Origin: Bacteroidota bacterium
GTDB lineage: Bacteria; Bacteroidota; Bacteroidia; 2-12-FULL-35-15
DNA: 64,000 nucleotides
Direction: 5' to 3'
Assembly (NCBI GenBank): GCA_016707685.1
Contig: JADJHE010000010.1
Coordinates: forward strand, 114,982 to 178,981
Shown here: positions 55,557-64,000 of the stretch, piece after piece
How positions within the stretch are numbered: the first letter of the stretch is position 1
How the letters are laid out: every line of letters begins with the position of its first letter
Made by a program: the position numbers and the translations under genes
Notes under the pieces: generated by a model
The model's input: only the letters and a program-made list of their open reading frames with translations
Databases searched by the model: none
Told to the model about the DNA's origin: nothing

Positions 55557-55578
55557 GTTACCCCGACAAAGCAAAGAA

Positions 55579-56193
55579 TTAAAAAAATATTATTAGATAG
55601 CTTGGCAATATTTTAAAAATAGTTTTCAGGATTATTTTTATATCGGTCAAAAAAACTTTGCTCTTGAATGTACTTTAAATTCAGATTCAATTTTGCTGGC
55701 ATAATCTCTTCTATGTATACCTTTTTCTGGATTTTCGGCTTTGCCTAACAGTTCATTTTCATTACTGTATTCAATATACTTGCATAGTCGGTTATTCCAG
55801 GTTTAACAGTCAATACCTTTTTTGCTCCTCAGAGTACAAATCAGTATACCTGCGAACTTCAGGGCGTGGACCAACTAAACTCATGTCTCCAATAAACACA
55901 TTTATTAATTGTGGCAACTCATCTATTTTATACTTACGAATATAATAACCCATTCTAGTAATTCGGCTATCTCTACCTCCTACTGTAAGCAATCCTTTTT
56001 TATCGGCATCCGTTCGCATCGAACGAAATTTGAACAATTTAAAATCGACACCATTGATTCCTACTCGTACTTGTTTATAAAAAACACCACCTCTTGAATC
56101 CAGTATAATCAAAACTGCTATCAGCAGAAAAAATGGAATCAATACCACTATTCCTAAAAATGAGAAAACAAGATCAACTAACCGTTTAAGCAT
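55579..56193 (-). CDS. Initiating sugar-phosphate transferase (bacterial sugar transferase family), multiple frameshifts
   Basis: Transfers a sugar phosphate to undecaprenyl phosphate, starting a surface polysaccharide. The intact 127-residue part has a membrane segment (LVDLVFSFLGIVVLIPFFLL), then FYKQVRVGINGVDFKLFKFR and the active-site block KIDELPQLINVFIGDMSLVG, PRPEVRRYTDLYSEEQK. Beyond it the frame is broken several times (55590-55830), but the pieces VLTVKPGITDYASIEYSNEN and KVYIEEIMPAKLNLNLKYIQ can be read. That is the normal C-terminus; the 3' limit given is approximate. It lies seven bases after the aminotransferase. Confidence 0.85.
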
Positions 56194-56200
56194 AATTCAA

Positions 56201-57414
56201 TTATTTAGCAATTACTTTTTCAACAGATTTAACAACTGCATTCAAAACAGTCTCCACCATCTCATCTGTCAAATCATAAAATACAGGCAATGAAATCTCT
56301 CTCGAGTAATTATCATATGTTATAGGGTATTTTTTTATGTCGTATCCAATTCCTACATAATAACTCATCATAGGCACTGGAATAAAATGAACATTAACCG
56401 ATACATCAAAATCAAATATTTCTTTAATAATTGCATCTCGTTGTTCTTCAGTAACTCCATTAATTCTTAATGGATATAAATGATAACACCCTTCTGTTCC
56501 ATCCGTTTTCACAATTGGAACTTGTGCCCATGTATATTTTGATAAAACAGAAGTATATTGTTCACAAATCTGTTTTCGCTTTGGTAAAGTTTCGCTATCG
56601 TATCGTTCCAACTCCACTTGACCAATAACAGCCATAATATCTGTCATGTTGCACTTATAACCAGGCTCAACAATATCGTAACGCCAATTTCCTTTTTGTG
56701 TTTTTGCTAATGCATCCTTGTTTTGACCATGAAGTGTTTTTACACACAATAGTTTATATACGTCTTCATTATTGAATGGTGTAGGCAAATTAAGAGCAAC
56801 AGCACCACCTTCGGCAGTGGTTAGGTTTTTTACTGCATGGAAAGAGAATACCGATATATCAGTTAATGACCCAGCTCTTTTCCCATTATACCAGGCACCA
56901 AACGAATGAGCCGAATCTGAAAGCACCAAAATTCTACCCAACATTTTTTGTTCCTCTGTTGTAGGAATAAATATATTTTTATGCTTCACAACCATTGCAT
57001 TAATTGCTTCGTAATCACAAGGAAAACCACCAAAATCAACTGGCATAATTACTTTTGTTTTTGAAGTAATTGCTTTTTCAATTTCAGCAACATTAATATT
57101 AAAGTCAGAAGCATTTACATCCACAAAAACAGGTGTTGCCCCACAATGCATTACTACATTAGCCGTTGCAGGAATAAGTATGAGGCAGGTAAAATTACTT
57201 CGTCACCTTCTTTCACACCATACCATCTTAAAATAATTTCTAGCCCAGCAGTAGCACTGTTCAAACATAACGTTGCTTGGTTACCACAATAAGCAGTGAT
57301 TTCCTTTTCGAATTGTTTTGTTCTTGGACCGGTTGTAATCCAACCCGATTTAAGCACTTTGGTTACTTCATCAATTGCTTTTTGATTAATATGTGGTGGT
57401 GAAAACGGTATCAT
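56201..57414 (-). CDS. DegT/DnrJ/EryC1/StrS-family aminotransferase, two frameshifts
   Basis: A PLP-dependent aminotransferase acting on a nucleotide-linked keto-sugar. The start is MIPFSPPHINQKAIDEVTKV, then SGWITTGPRTKQFEKE and LCLNSATAGLEIILRW. Two extra C near 57166-57185 break the frame; corrected, it reads DEVILPAYTYSATANVVMHC. The PLP lysine is in VFSFHAVKNLTTAEGG. It ends DEMVETVLNAVVKSVEKVIA. The total is 403 residues. Closest in form to ArnB-type enzymes; the exact sugar is unknown. It precedes the sugar transferase in the polysaccharide operon. Confidence 0.9.
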
Positions 57415-57421
57415 ATTTAGT

Positions 57422-58640
57422 TCATTTTTTAGAATAATTGAACGATGCGGAAAAACACAACAATGAATTTATGAATGCATAAAACATAACTCCAGCTTGT
57501 GTCTCCAGCATTGACTCGACTGTAAAATTAAAAATTGTAATCAGTAAAAATAAAACATATAAATTATTAGGATGCTTCAAACAGTATGCAAGTGGCATTA
57601 GCAAATTGATTAGTAACAAAACAAAACCAATACTACCCAATGCTACAAATATTTGCAAAAATGTATTATGTGCATTCAATCCCTTTTCATAGGCTCCCGT
57701 TAATCCTTCAACTTGGTATTGAGCCATAAGTGCATCCTTTGCATCCCCTGTTCCAACTCCAGCTATGATATTTTCCTTTATGATATTTTTAGATGCTCCC
57801 CAAACAAGCATTCTAACTGCAGTACTTTCGGAATCGCTTTTACTAACATGTTCATTTGACAATGCGTTAACAGCATTATCAAAACGACCTTTTATTTCGG
57901 GAACCATAGTAATCAATAAAACAACTGTCGAACAAATGATTAATAAACCAGAAACACCAAGTACGTACTTTTTTGTTTTCACAATGTAATACACTATAAA
58001 TCCTGCAAATAGGAGAACTGTAATGGCAGAGGCCCATTTTTGAGGACAGTAAAACAATGATAATACTAAAATAGACTAGCAAGAGTAGAATCCATTTTTT
58101 CAGAACAGTTGTAGTTGTCGTCTGCAAAAGCAAATACAGCAAATACACCATAATAAAATCGATGTACATTGCTAAATAACTTGGATGAATTAAAAATGAA
58201 AATGCTTGGTAGAAAAAATTATTCTCTCCAAAATAAAAATACAGATACAAAGCTCTAAAAAGCATAATCAATGATGATACAAGTGCACCAAGAACAAGTG
58301 CACGTATAATTTTATGCAATTGAACAGCATCAAATGGCCGAGTTGATAAAACCAATGGGAACAACAAAATAGATGCTTTTACTTGCAAATCGAACAAGCC
58401 TGAATCTAGATTACTTGTATAGGCTAAACCTACAAGATGAAGGATGTATAAAAATGAAAAACTAAGAGCCAATTTATTTTTTAATAGGGTTGAAAACTTA
58501 CTCTTAAAATCACCTTCTATCAACCAATTCAAAAACATCAATGCAATAAATACGGCTGTAAGCCTAGCAATGGGCAAACAGAATGCAATTGCCACAGCAA
58601 GCATAAAATGTATTGATTTATGTGTTTCTTTAGATAACAA
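57422..58640 (-). CDS. O-antigen ligase/polymerase-family membrane protein, one frameshift
   Basis: A polytopic protein of about 405 residues with some ten membrane segments (for example IHFMLAVAIAFCLPIARLTA, FSIIIVLLSSKMG). The Wzy_C-type periplasmic region has NIIAGVGTGDAKDALMAQ and KGLNAHNTFLQIFVALGS. One extra C at 58033-58035 (minus-strand G-run) breaks the frame; corrected, it reads SSKMGSAITVLLFAGF. Either O-antigen polymerase (Wzy) or ligase (WaaL) is possible. It begins right after the preceding glycosyltransferase stop. Confidence 0.87.
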
Positions 58641-59862
58641 CTATTTATTTTTTAGTATAAATTCCCAAAATTCATTCGCAATTTTATCTCTCGTAAATTT
58701 AGATTCAACATATCTAAAACCATTTTCTCCCAATTCAGAAAGCTTACTTCTATTTGCGAATAATTCGATTGTTTTTAATTTTAAATCATTTGCATCCTCA
58801 GGAATAAATGCAAGTCCACATTTACCTTCATCAATAAACAAATCTTTTGCTTCCCCTTCTACTCCCAACAAAATTGGCTTTTTCATGGCTAAGTTTTCAA
58901 ATATTTTAGAAGGGATTGCACCTTTAAACAAATCCAATTTCTTTAAAGGAATAACTGCAACATCTGCAGCTGCAACGATTAGGGGCATCTCTTTTTTGTT
59001 ACAGCATCAAAAAACAGCACATTTGAAAGGTTTAAATCACTTTTCATGGAAAGTAATTTTTCTTTCTCAGGACCATTACCAAGCAACACAAACTTAATTG
59101 CAGAATGCTCCTTCATGTTATTTGCTGCATTCAAAATAACTTCCAATCCTTGAGCATGTCCAATTATACCTGCATAAAGTAAAAGAAAATCATCTTTTGA
59201 AAAACCGTTGACCTCTCTCCAATTTGTTGTAATTGTACCAACATTGTAATAACTCAAATCAACGCCATTGGGCAACCAATAGACTTTTTTATCAGGAAAA
59301 CGAGATGAAATATTTTTACAAATACCTTGTGTTTGCCCAGAAATCAATTCAGACTTACGGTATAAAAACTCTTCTAATTTAGTTGCAGAATTTAAAAAAA
59401 AGCGATTGGTTACTAACCCTAATTTTTCAGCACTTTCGGCCATAAATCAGAAACATTAAAAATCAATTTTGCTCCTTTTATTTTCTTTAAAAAGTAGGCT
59501 GTCATTCCTAAAAATAAGGGAGGACTTTCACAAAGGATATAATCTACCTTACCAACTTTAAACAATCCAACCCAAGCCGATGACTTTACAAATGAGAAAT
59601 AATTCAATAAACGTTTTACAATGCCTTTACTTGTTGTTACGTATATCCAAGAACGATAAACTTTAAGACCATCCATCTCCTCATAGGCGTAAAATTTTCC
59701 TTTATATCCATCATGAATTTTCATTTGAGGATAATTGGGCATTGCAGTAAGTACCGAAATGTCAGCTCCTTTTTTTTGCAAACGAACAGCCATCTCATAC
59801 AATCTATTCTGAGGAGCACCTACTTCGGGTGGAAAATACTGGGTTAATATTAATATTCTCAC
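58641..59862 (-). CDS. Glycosyltransferase, GT4 (WbuB-like), two frameshifts
   Basis: A retaining GT-B glycosyltransferase of about 407 residues. The start MRILILTQYFPPEVGAPQNR is the WbuB-type N-terminus. One G is missing near 59437 (DLWPESAEKLGLV when restored) and one A in the T-run at 58992-58997 (AVTKKEMPLIVAAADVAVIP). The C-terminal donor domain has LLLYAGIIGHAQGLEVI and GAIPSKIFENLAMKKPILLG with the E-x7-E-like motif. Donor and acceptor are unknown. It overlaps the upstream glycosyltransferase stop by four bases. Confidence 0.9.
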
Positions 59863-60969
59863 GACTTAACTTCTAATGTTTGATTATAAATACGAAGTAG
59901 TTCATCCGTATTTTTATTTAATTCAAATGCTGATGCTACAAATGCTCGTCCTGCTTGCCCCATCGAAATACGCATTTCTTCATTCTTAATTAATTGTTCA
60001 ATTGCATTCGCTATTTCCTCTATATTTTCTATACCCACAACAAATCCTGTAATTTTATCCTGAACCACAAAAGGTAAACCACCAACATTTGAAACAATTA
60101 CAGGTTTTTCACATGCTGCAGCTTCAATAACTGAAACACCAAAACTTTCATTCCTAGATACATTTACAAAGATATCAATCATATTGTGGTAATTAACAAC
60201 ATTTTCGTATCCAATTTTTCCTGTGAAGACTACATCATCTGCAATTTTCAAATTGGTAACAAGTGTTTTATAGGCTTCAGTTTGTGTACCAGATCCAACA
60301 ATTAAAAGTTTAATGGAAGGAATCTTTTTATCATTTTTTAATCTAGCAAATGCTTTAATCAGAACATCAATCCCATATACTTCTTCCATCGACTTTATAG
60401 TACCAATAACAATAGCACCAGATTCAATTACCGACTTTACTTCAAGTTTTTTAAAAACGGTTAAATCGATACCAAATGGTATAATTTTAACATCATAGGT
60501 AATTACTTTTTTTATAGCTTGCGAGATGGTTTCACTAGTTGCCATAACAACAGCAGCATCTTTGAGATTTTTTTCTAGTATCCTTTTATGCACAAAACTT
60601 TTTTCGGAAAACTCATCACATCACTACCCATGCCGAAATCATGTAAGGTTTAAAGCCACTTAATCTCGCTAACAAGCCATAACTCGTTGCATAATGTGCA
60701 TGAACAATATCTGGACGATAATTTTTAATTGCTTTCTTTAATGCAGGCAGCGCTTTCAAATAAGATAATTTCGATAAAATACCCGAACTAAATTTAGCAG
60801 ATTGCTCGTTGGCGGAATAAAGCAAAGTAACATTCGAAAGTGATTTATACCAATCACTTGTAGGACGAGATAGCGTATAAACACCAATACTAACACCTTT
60901 GTTTGCAAGGGCAATAATCCATTTTTGTGAATGGGCAGAATTGATATCTGTTAGTATTAGAATTCTCAT
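59859..60969 (-). CDS. Glycosyltransferase, GT4 family, two frameshifts
   Basis: A GT-B enzyme of about 370 residues. The start is MRILILTDINSAHSQKWIIA, then IVHAHYATSYGLLARLSG. Two missing bases (G near 60634, A near 60604) break the frame; corrected, it reads MISAWGSDVMSFPKKSFVHK. The donor domain has IGTIKSMEEVYGIDVLIKAF and NESFGVSVIEAAACEKPVIV, with the E-x7-E motif. Donor sugar unknown. It lies between GT2 and GT4 genes of the same operon. Confidence 0.9.
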
Positions 60970-60975
60970 TTCTAT

Positions 60976-61890
60976 CTATAAAATACTTAAATCATTTAAA
61001 AATACATACCTAAAAAACTTTTTAAAGGTATGCCAATAGGCTTTTAACTTAAGTAACCAAAGTTCTTTGAATGGAGCCAATAATGAAAAAATAAATAAAC
61101 GACTGCTAATAAACAGAAAGCAGAAAACATTACCTAGTATCGCCTGAATAAATCCAAAATGCTTTTTATAGTATTTTAATTTGCTCAACAATTGATTCGA
61201 AATGGCAATGTTATAATTGCGTTTCGCACTTTGGCCAATATGATGTACCACCTTCGCTTTGGGCAAGTAAGTCAAGTTTCCTTTACTTTTTGCTCGGTAG
61301 CAAAAATCAATATCTTCCATCCAAAACAAATGCACATCTAGCATTCCAATTTCTTTGATTAATTCTTTTCTAAAAAACAAAGCCGCTCCTGACATGGAAT
61401 CGACCTCTAATGATTGCTGCATTTTTTCTTTTTCATAATTCAATGTATCAATGAATTTATGCAAAAAGAAGGTTTCTAAAATTAAATCGAGAACAGATTG
61501 GGATTTCCAAATTGAAGGCTGAAGCGTTCCATCTGAATTTAACAACTGAGGCCCAACAATGCTACATTCATTATGCCTTAACAAATAATCTAGTAACAAA
61601 TCTAAAGCATCCACTGCAATCTCTGTATCTGGATTAAGTAACAATATAAATTCTCCACTAGCAAGCTCCATTCCTTGATTATTGGCTCCAGAAAAACCTG
61701 CATTGAATTTATTTTCAACTACAATAACATTGGGATATTTTTCCTTAACGGCTACGGTGCTATCATCTTTTGAGTTGTTATCGACAACAATAATCTCAAA
61801 ATTTTTGTTGCTAGAATGATAGATAGCTTGAATACACTTTAGAAGTAATTCTCGAACATTGTAATTAACAATAATGATACTAATCTTCAT
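60976..61890 (-). CDS. Glycosyltransferase, GT2 family (rhamnosyltransferase-like)
   Basis: An inverting GT-A enzyme of 304 residues. The start is the ATG at 61888-61890 (MKISIIIVNYNVRELLLKCI); an upstream GTG would add five residues. Motifs are IVVDNNSKDDS, NAGFSGANNQGMELASGEFI, LLLNPDTEI for metal/sugar binding, and GAALFFRKELIKEIGMLD with FWMEDIDFCYRAKSKG. A hydrophobic C-terminal helix pair (FCFLFISSRLFIFSLLAPF) suggests membrane attachment. Divergent from the GT4 gene on the plus strand. Confidence 0.92.
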   Translation of the reverse strand: MKISIIIVNYNVRELLLKCIQAIYHSSNKNFEIIVVDNNSKDDSTVAVKEKYPNVIVVENKFNAGFSGANNQGMELASGEFILLLNPDTEIAVDALDLLLDYLLRHNECSIVGPQLLNSDGTLQPSIWKSQSVLDLILETFFLHKFIDTLNYEKEKMQQSLEVDSMSGAALFFRKELIKEIGMLDVHLFWMEDIDFCYRAKSKGNLTYLPKAKVVHHIGQSAKRNYNIAISNQLLSKLKYYKKHFGFIQAILGNVFCFLFISSRLFIFSLLAPFKELWLLKLKAYWHTFKKFFRYVFLNDLSIL

Positions 61891-61960
61891 CCTATCTGTA
61901 GGCACTTTGTTTAGACTAAATTTTCATTGCTAAAATAAGGCTATTTCTGCAGTTATTGTT

Positions 61961-61968
61961 TAAATTTG
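61961..61968 (+). promoter_or_regulatory. TAAATTTG -7 element before the plus-strand GT4 gene
   Basis: A TAnnTTTG match 20 bases before the ATG at 61989. It overlaps the upstream in-frame ATG (61956), which supports the internal start. No TTTG at standard spacing. Confidence 0.4.
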
Positions 61969-61988
61969 GGAAATTATTCTGCACAGAA

Positions 61989-63161
61989 ATGGCTCGAATT
62001 TCAATCGCATTTTTAACAGCTGGTGATGCAAAAGACAAACGAACGTGGTCGGGCACACCTTATTATTCCTCAAGGGCATTGCAGGAGTATGTTGGCGATG
62101 TAGATTTTCTAGGTCCATATCGTCCGTTTTGGGCATTTAATGTGGGTAGGATAAAAAGCCTTTTAACTCGAATTCTACTTAAAAAAAAATACGATTACAC
62201 CCATTCAAATGCCCTTTCTAAGGCTTATGGTAAGTATTTTTCCGAAAAACTAAAACAGAAAAAGTACGATCTCATTTTTGCTTGTGGTGCCTCTTCAGAA
62301 TTAGCATTTCTAGAAACAAAACTGCCTGTTATCTATTTATCTGACACCACTTTTGCAAGAATGCTCGATTACAATCCTCGTTTCACTGGTTTAACAAAAT
62401 CGAGTATTAAACAAGGAATACAAATAGAACAAAAAGCAATTAACCGGGCCAACTTTATTGCCTATCCGTCTGAATGGGCAAAAGAATCAGCTATTAATGA
62501 TTACAAAGCAAATCCGAATAAAATAAAAGTTATACCGTTAGGTGCAAATTTCGATAATTTACCTGAAACACCTTTTTCAAAAGAAGCTATAAACTCCTCA
62601 CAAAAGAACAAGATTCGACTGCTTTTTTTGGGTGTAAATTGGGAATTAAAAGGCGGTACTATTGCTTTAAATACATTTAATCATCTATTAAAAAACAACA
62701 TTGATGCTGAATTGGTTATCTGTGGATGTGTGCCTCCATTTGAAATAAACAACAATAATATTCAGGTAATTCCATTTTTAAATAAAAACGATCAAGCACA
62801 ACGAGAACAATTCATGAACTCTTTTTATGATACTGATTTTCTAATTGTTCCAACAAGAACCGATTGTTTTGGAATTGTATTTTGTGAAGCAAGCGGTTTT
62901 GGAATACCATCTTTAGCAACGAACACAGGTGGAGTTGGCGGAGCAATTAAGGAAGGTGTAAATGGTTTTTTGTTTGATTACAATGATGATGGCATAGGCT
63001 ATGCAAATAAAATCATTGAATTGATGAAATCACCGGAAAAACTAGAGGAATTAAAAAAATCATCAAGAAAATTATATGAGGAAAAATTAAATTGGAAGGC
63101 TTGGGCAACAAGCATTAACAATTCGGATGTCGTAAAAAAAATAAAGGAGAATAATTTTTAA
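61989..63161 (+). CDS. Glycosyltransferase, GT4 family
   Basis: A 390-residue GT-B enzyme, the only plus-strand gene of the polysaccharide locus. The start chosen is the ATG at 61989 (MARISIAFLTAGDAKDKRTW), because the earlier ATG at 61956 lies upstream of a promoter element. The N-domain has YDLIFACGASSELAFLETKL. The donor domain has RLLFLGVNWELKGGTIALNT and CFGIVFCEASGFGIPSLATN with TGGVGGAIKEGVNGFLF. It appears intact. Donor sugar unknown. Confidence 0.9.
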   Translation: MARISIAFLTAGDAKDKRTWSGTPYYSSRALQEYVGDVDFLGPYRPFWAFNVGRIKSLLTRILLKKKYDYTHSNALSKAYGKYFSEKLKQKKYDLIFACGASSELAFLETKLPVIYLSDTTFARMLDYNPRFTGLTKSSIKQGIQIEQKAINRANFIAYPSEWAKESAINDYKANPNKIKVIPLGANFDNLPETPFSKEAINSSQKNKIRLLFLGVNWELKGGTIALNTFNHLLKNNIDAELVICGCVPPFEINNNNIQVIPFLNKNDQAQREQFMNSFYDTDFLIVPTRTDCFGIVFCEASGFGIPSLATNTGGVGGAIKEGVNGFLFDYNDDGIGYANKIIELMKSPEKLEELKKSSRKLYEEKLNWKAWATSINNSDVVKKIKENNF

Positions 63162-63164
63162 TCT

Positions 63165-64000
63165 TTATATCTTTTCTTTCAACCTCACTATAAGCGAATT
63201 ACTTATTGGATATTCCATTTTACGAGCAAATAATTTCGGACTATTTACTAATTTTTCAAGATCTGTTTCATCCAAATTCGCAGGCACAGAACCGTTTCTA
63301 AACTCCCAATCGACATAGCGCAAATCATCTTGAACTATGTTCGATTTGAAAGGTGAATTCATCAATACCGTCTGAAAAAACAACTCTTCACTACAATGTG
63401 TATGTTTAAATCGACTAAATACCTTTTTATTCGTCTCAACAAAACGAAGTAAATAATCTACAGCATTCCTTGTAATCGACCACCAAGTACTACCACCATA
63501 ATATTTTTCAAAAACAGTTGGCAGCTTTCTTTTTAATCCCAGCATGCGTTGAACCTTCAAAAAACGACCATTAAAGGTTTTCCAAAAATCATCTCTTATA
63601 TTACAATAATCATTTAAATGAAAAAGCTGAATTCGATTCAAACTACCACCAGTCCATTTCGACTCATCGATTAATTGAGCATCAATGTATTCCTTGCCAT
63701 TGTTTTTCTTAAAAAATCAAGAATAAAGTCATTTGATTTTATTGGAAAACATTGTCCACTCAGAACATGAAAATAGGCATTCTCCTTATTTTCAAATGCT
63801 TTATGAAGTAGTAAATAAAATGCTTTCAAATGCGAAAATCCACCCCAATAAACAGCGATTGGATTATTCAAAAATACAACATTGGTCTCCTGATTTATTA
63901 ATGGCTTAATCAACTCCTCCGTCAAATTTGATTTTTTATCCAGATGAATATAAAAATTAAATTCAGGACAACACAACTGATTAATTAATTCAGCAAGCTG
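63165..64000 (-). CDS. GT14-like beta-1,6-N-acetylglucosaminyltransferase-type protein (5' end outside window), one frameshift
   Basis: Resembles bacterial members of the core-2/I-branching family. Readable parts are FYIHLDKKSNLTEELIKPLI, VYWGGFSHLKAFYLLLHKAF and YFHVLSGQCFPIKSNDFILD. One A is missing near 63707 (plus-strand T-run); restored, it reads FLRKNNGKEYIDAQLIDESK. The second part has YYGGSTWWSITRNAVDYLLR and HCSEELFFQTVLMNSPFK, typical for the family. The gene runs off the right edge. The real acceptor is unknown. Confidence 0.85.

Noticed and set aside
1..64000. A mobile element, prophage or defence island
   Set aside because: No transposase, integrase, phage structural gene, restriction-modification gene or CRISPR array could be read on either strand.

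Overview
The window is AT-rich chromosomal DNA from a member of the Bacteroidota, most likely the Flavobacteriales or a neighbouring order. Four things support this. Several genes have the phylum-specific promoter form (TTG or TTTG, 17-19 bases, TAnnTTTG). Most genes have A/T-rich leaders without a Shine-Dalgarno match. Two genes encode type IX secretion (T9SS) cargo. The ribosomal cluster has the phylum's layout, with fusA inside one long str-S10-spc-alpha block and no adk between secY and map. No tRNA, rRNA, CRISPR array, insertion sequence or phage gene was seen.

Layout. (1) 1-18315, minus strand: one ribosomal/translation super-operon, rpsL-rpsG-fusA-rpsJ-rplC-rplD-rplW-rplB-rpsS-rplV-rpsC-rplP-rpmC-rpsQ-rplN-rplX-rplE-rpsN-rpsH-rplF-rplR-rpsE-rpmD-rplO-secY-map-infA-rpmJ-rpsM-rpsK-rpsD-rpoA-rplQ (rplQ runs off the edge). 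It is driven by a canonical promoter before rpsL. rpsD has lost its 3' half where it meets rpoA. (2) 18.6-36.8 kb: housekeeping and cell-surface genes. These are a small T9SS protein, topoisomerase III, a cyclophilin, a thiamine-binding-like protein, a formiminotransferase-cyclodeaminase fusion, a membrane patatin, an alanine/saccharopine dehydrogenase-like enzyme, two lipoproteins, a MauE-thioredoxin fusion, a LemA/TPM/TPM operon, HtpG, a CBS-domain cysteine synthase and a periplasmic-binding-type protein. (3) 36.9-45.4 kb: a patatin-POTRA-barrel protein, a membrane pyrophosphatase with a 180-residue cysteine-rich tail, RsmG, a DivIC/FtsB-like protein, an L,D-transpeptidase, an inward-rectifier K+ channel and an unknown membrane protein. 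(4) 45.4-55.6 kb: a giant T9SS adhesin-like gene, two tandem-UspA stress proteins, a uridine phosphorylase and a SirB1-type transglutaminase-like protein. (5) 55.6-64 kb: a surface polysaccharide locus with an initiating sugar transferase, a DegT/ArnB-type aminotransferase, an O-antigen ligase/polymerase, four GT2/GT4 glycosyltransferases and a GT14-like enzyme cut by the window end.

Assembly quality matters for every reading of this window. Many genes outside the ribosomal block are broken by one-base gains or losses, mostly in short homopolymers, and the correct reading resumes at once in another frame. This looks like uncorrected long-read sequencing error rather than decay, so split genes are given here as single loci with the break positions noted.

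The most unusual biology is the metallothionein-like, internally repeated Cys/Met/His-rich tail on the membrane pyrophosphatase (41479-42018). It is expected to face the periplasm. Other points worth a look are the truncated essential gene rpsD with a promoter at the junction, a small lipoprotein with an in-frame stop directly after the lipobox cysteine, and GC-rich palindromes in spacers, including one inside the S10 operon.
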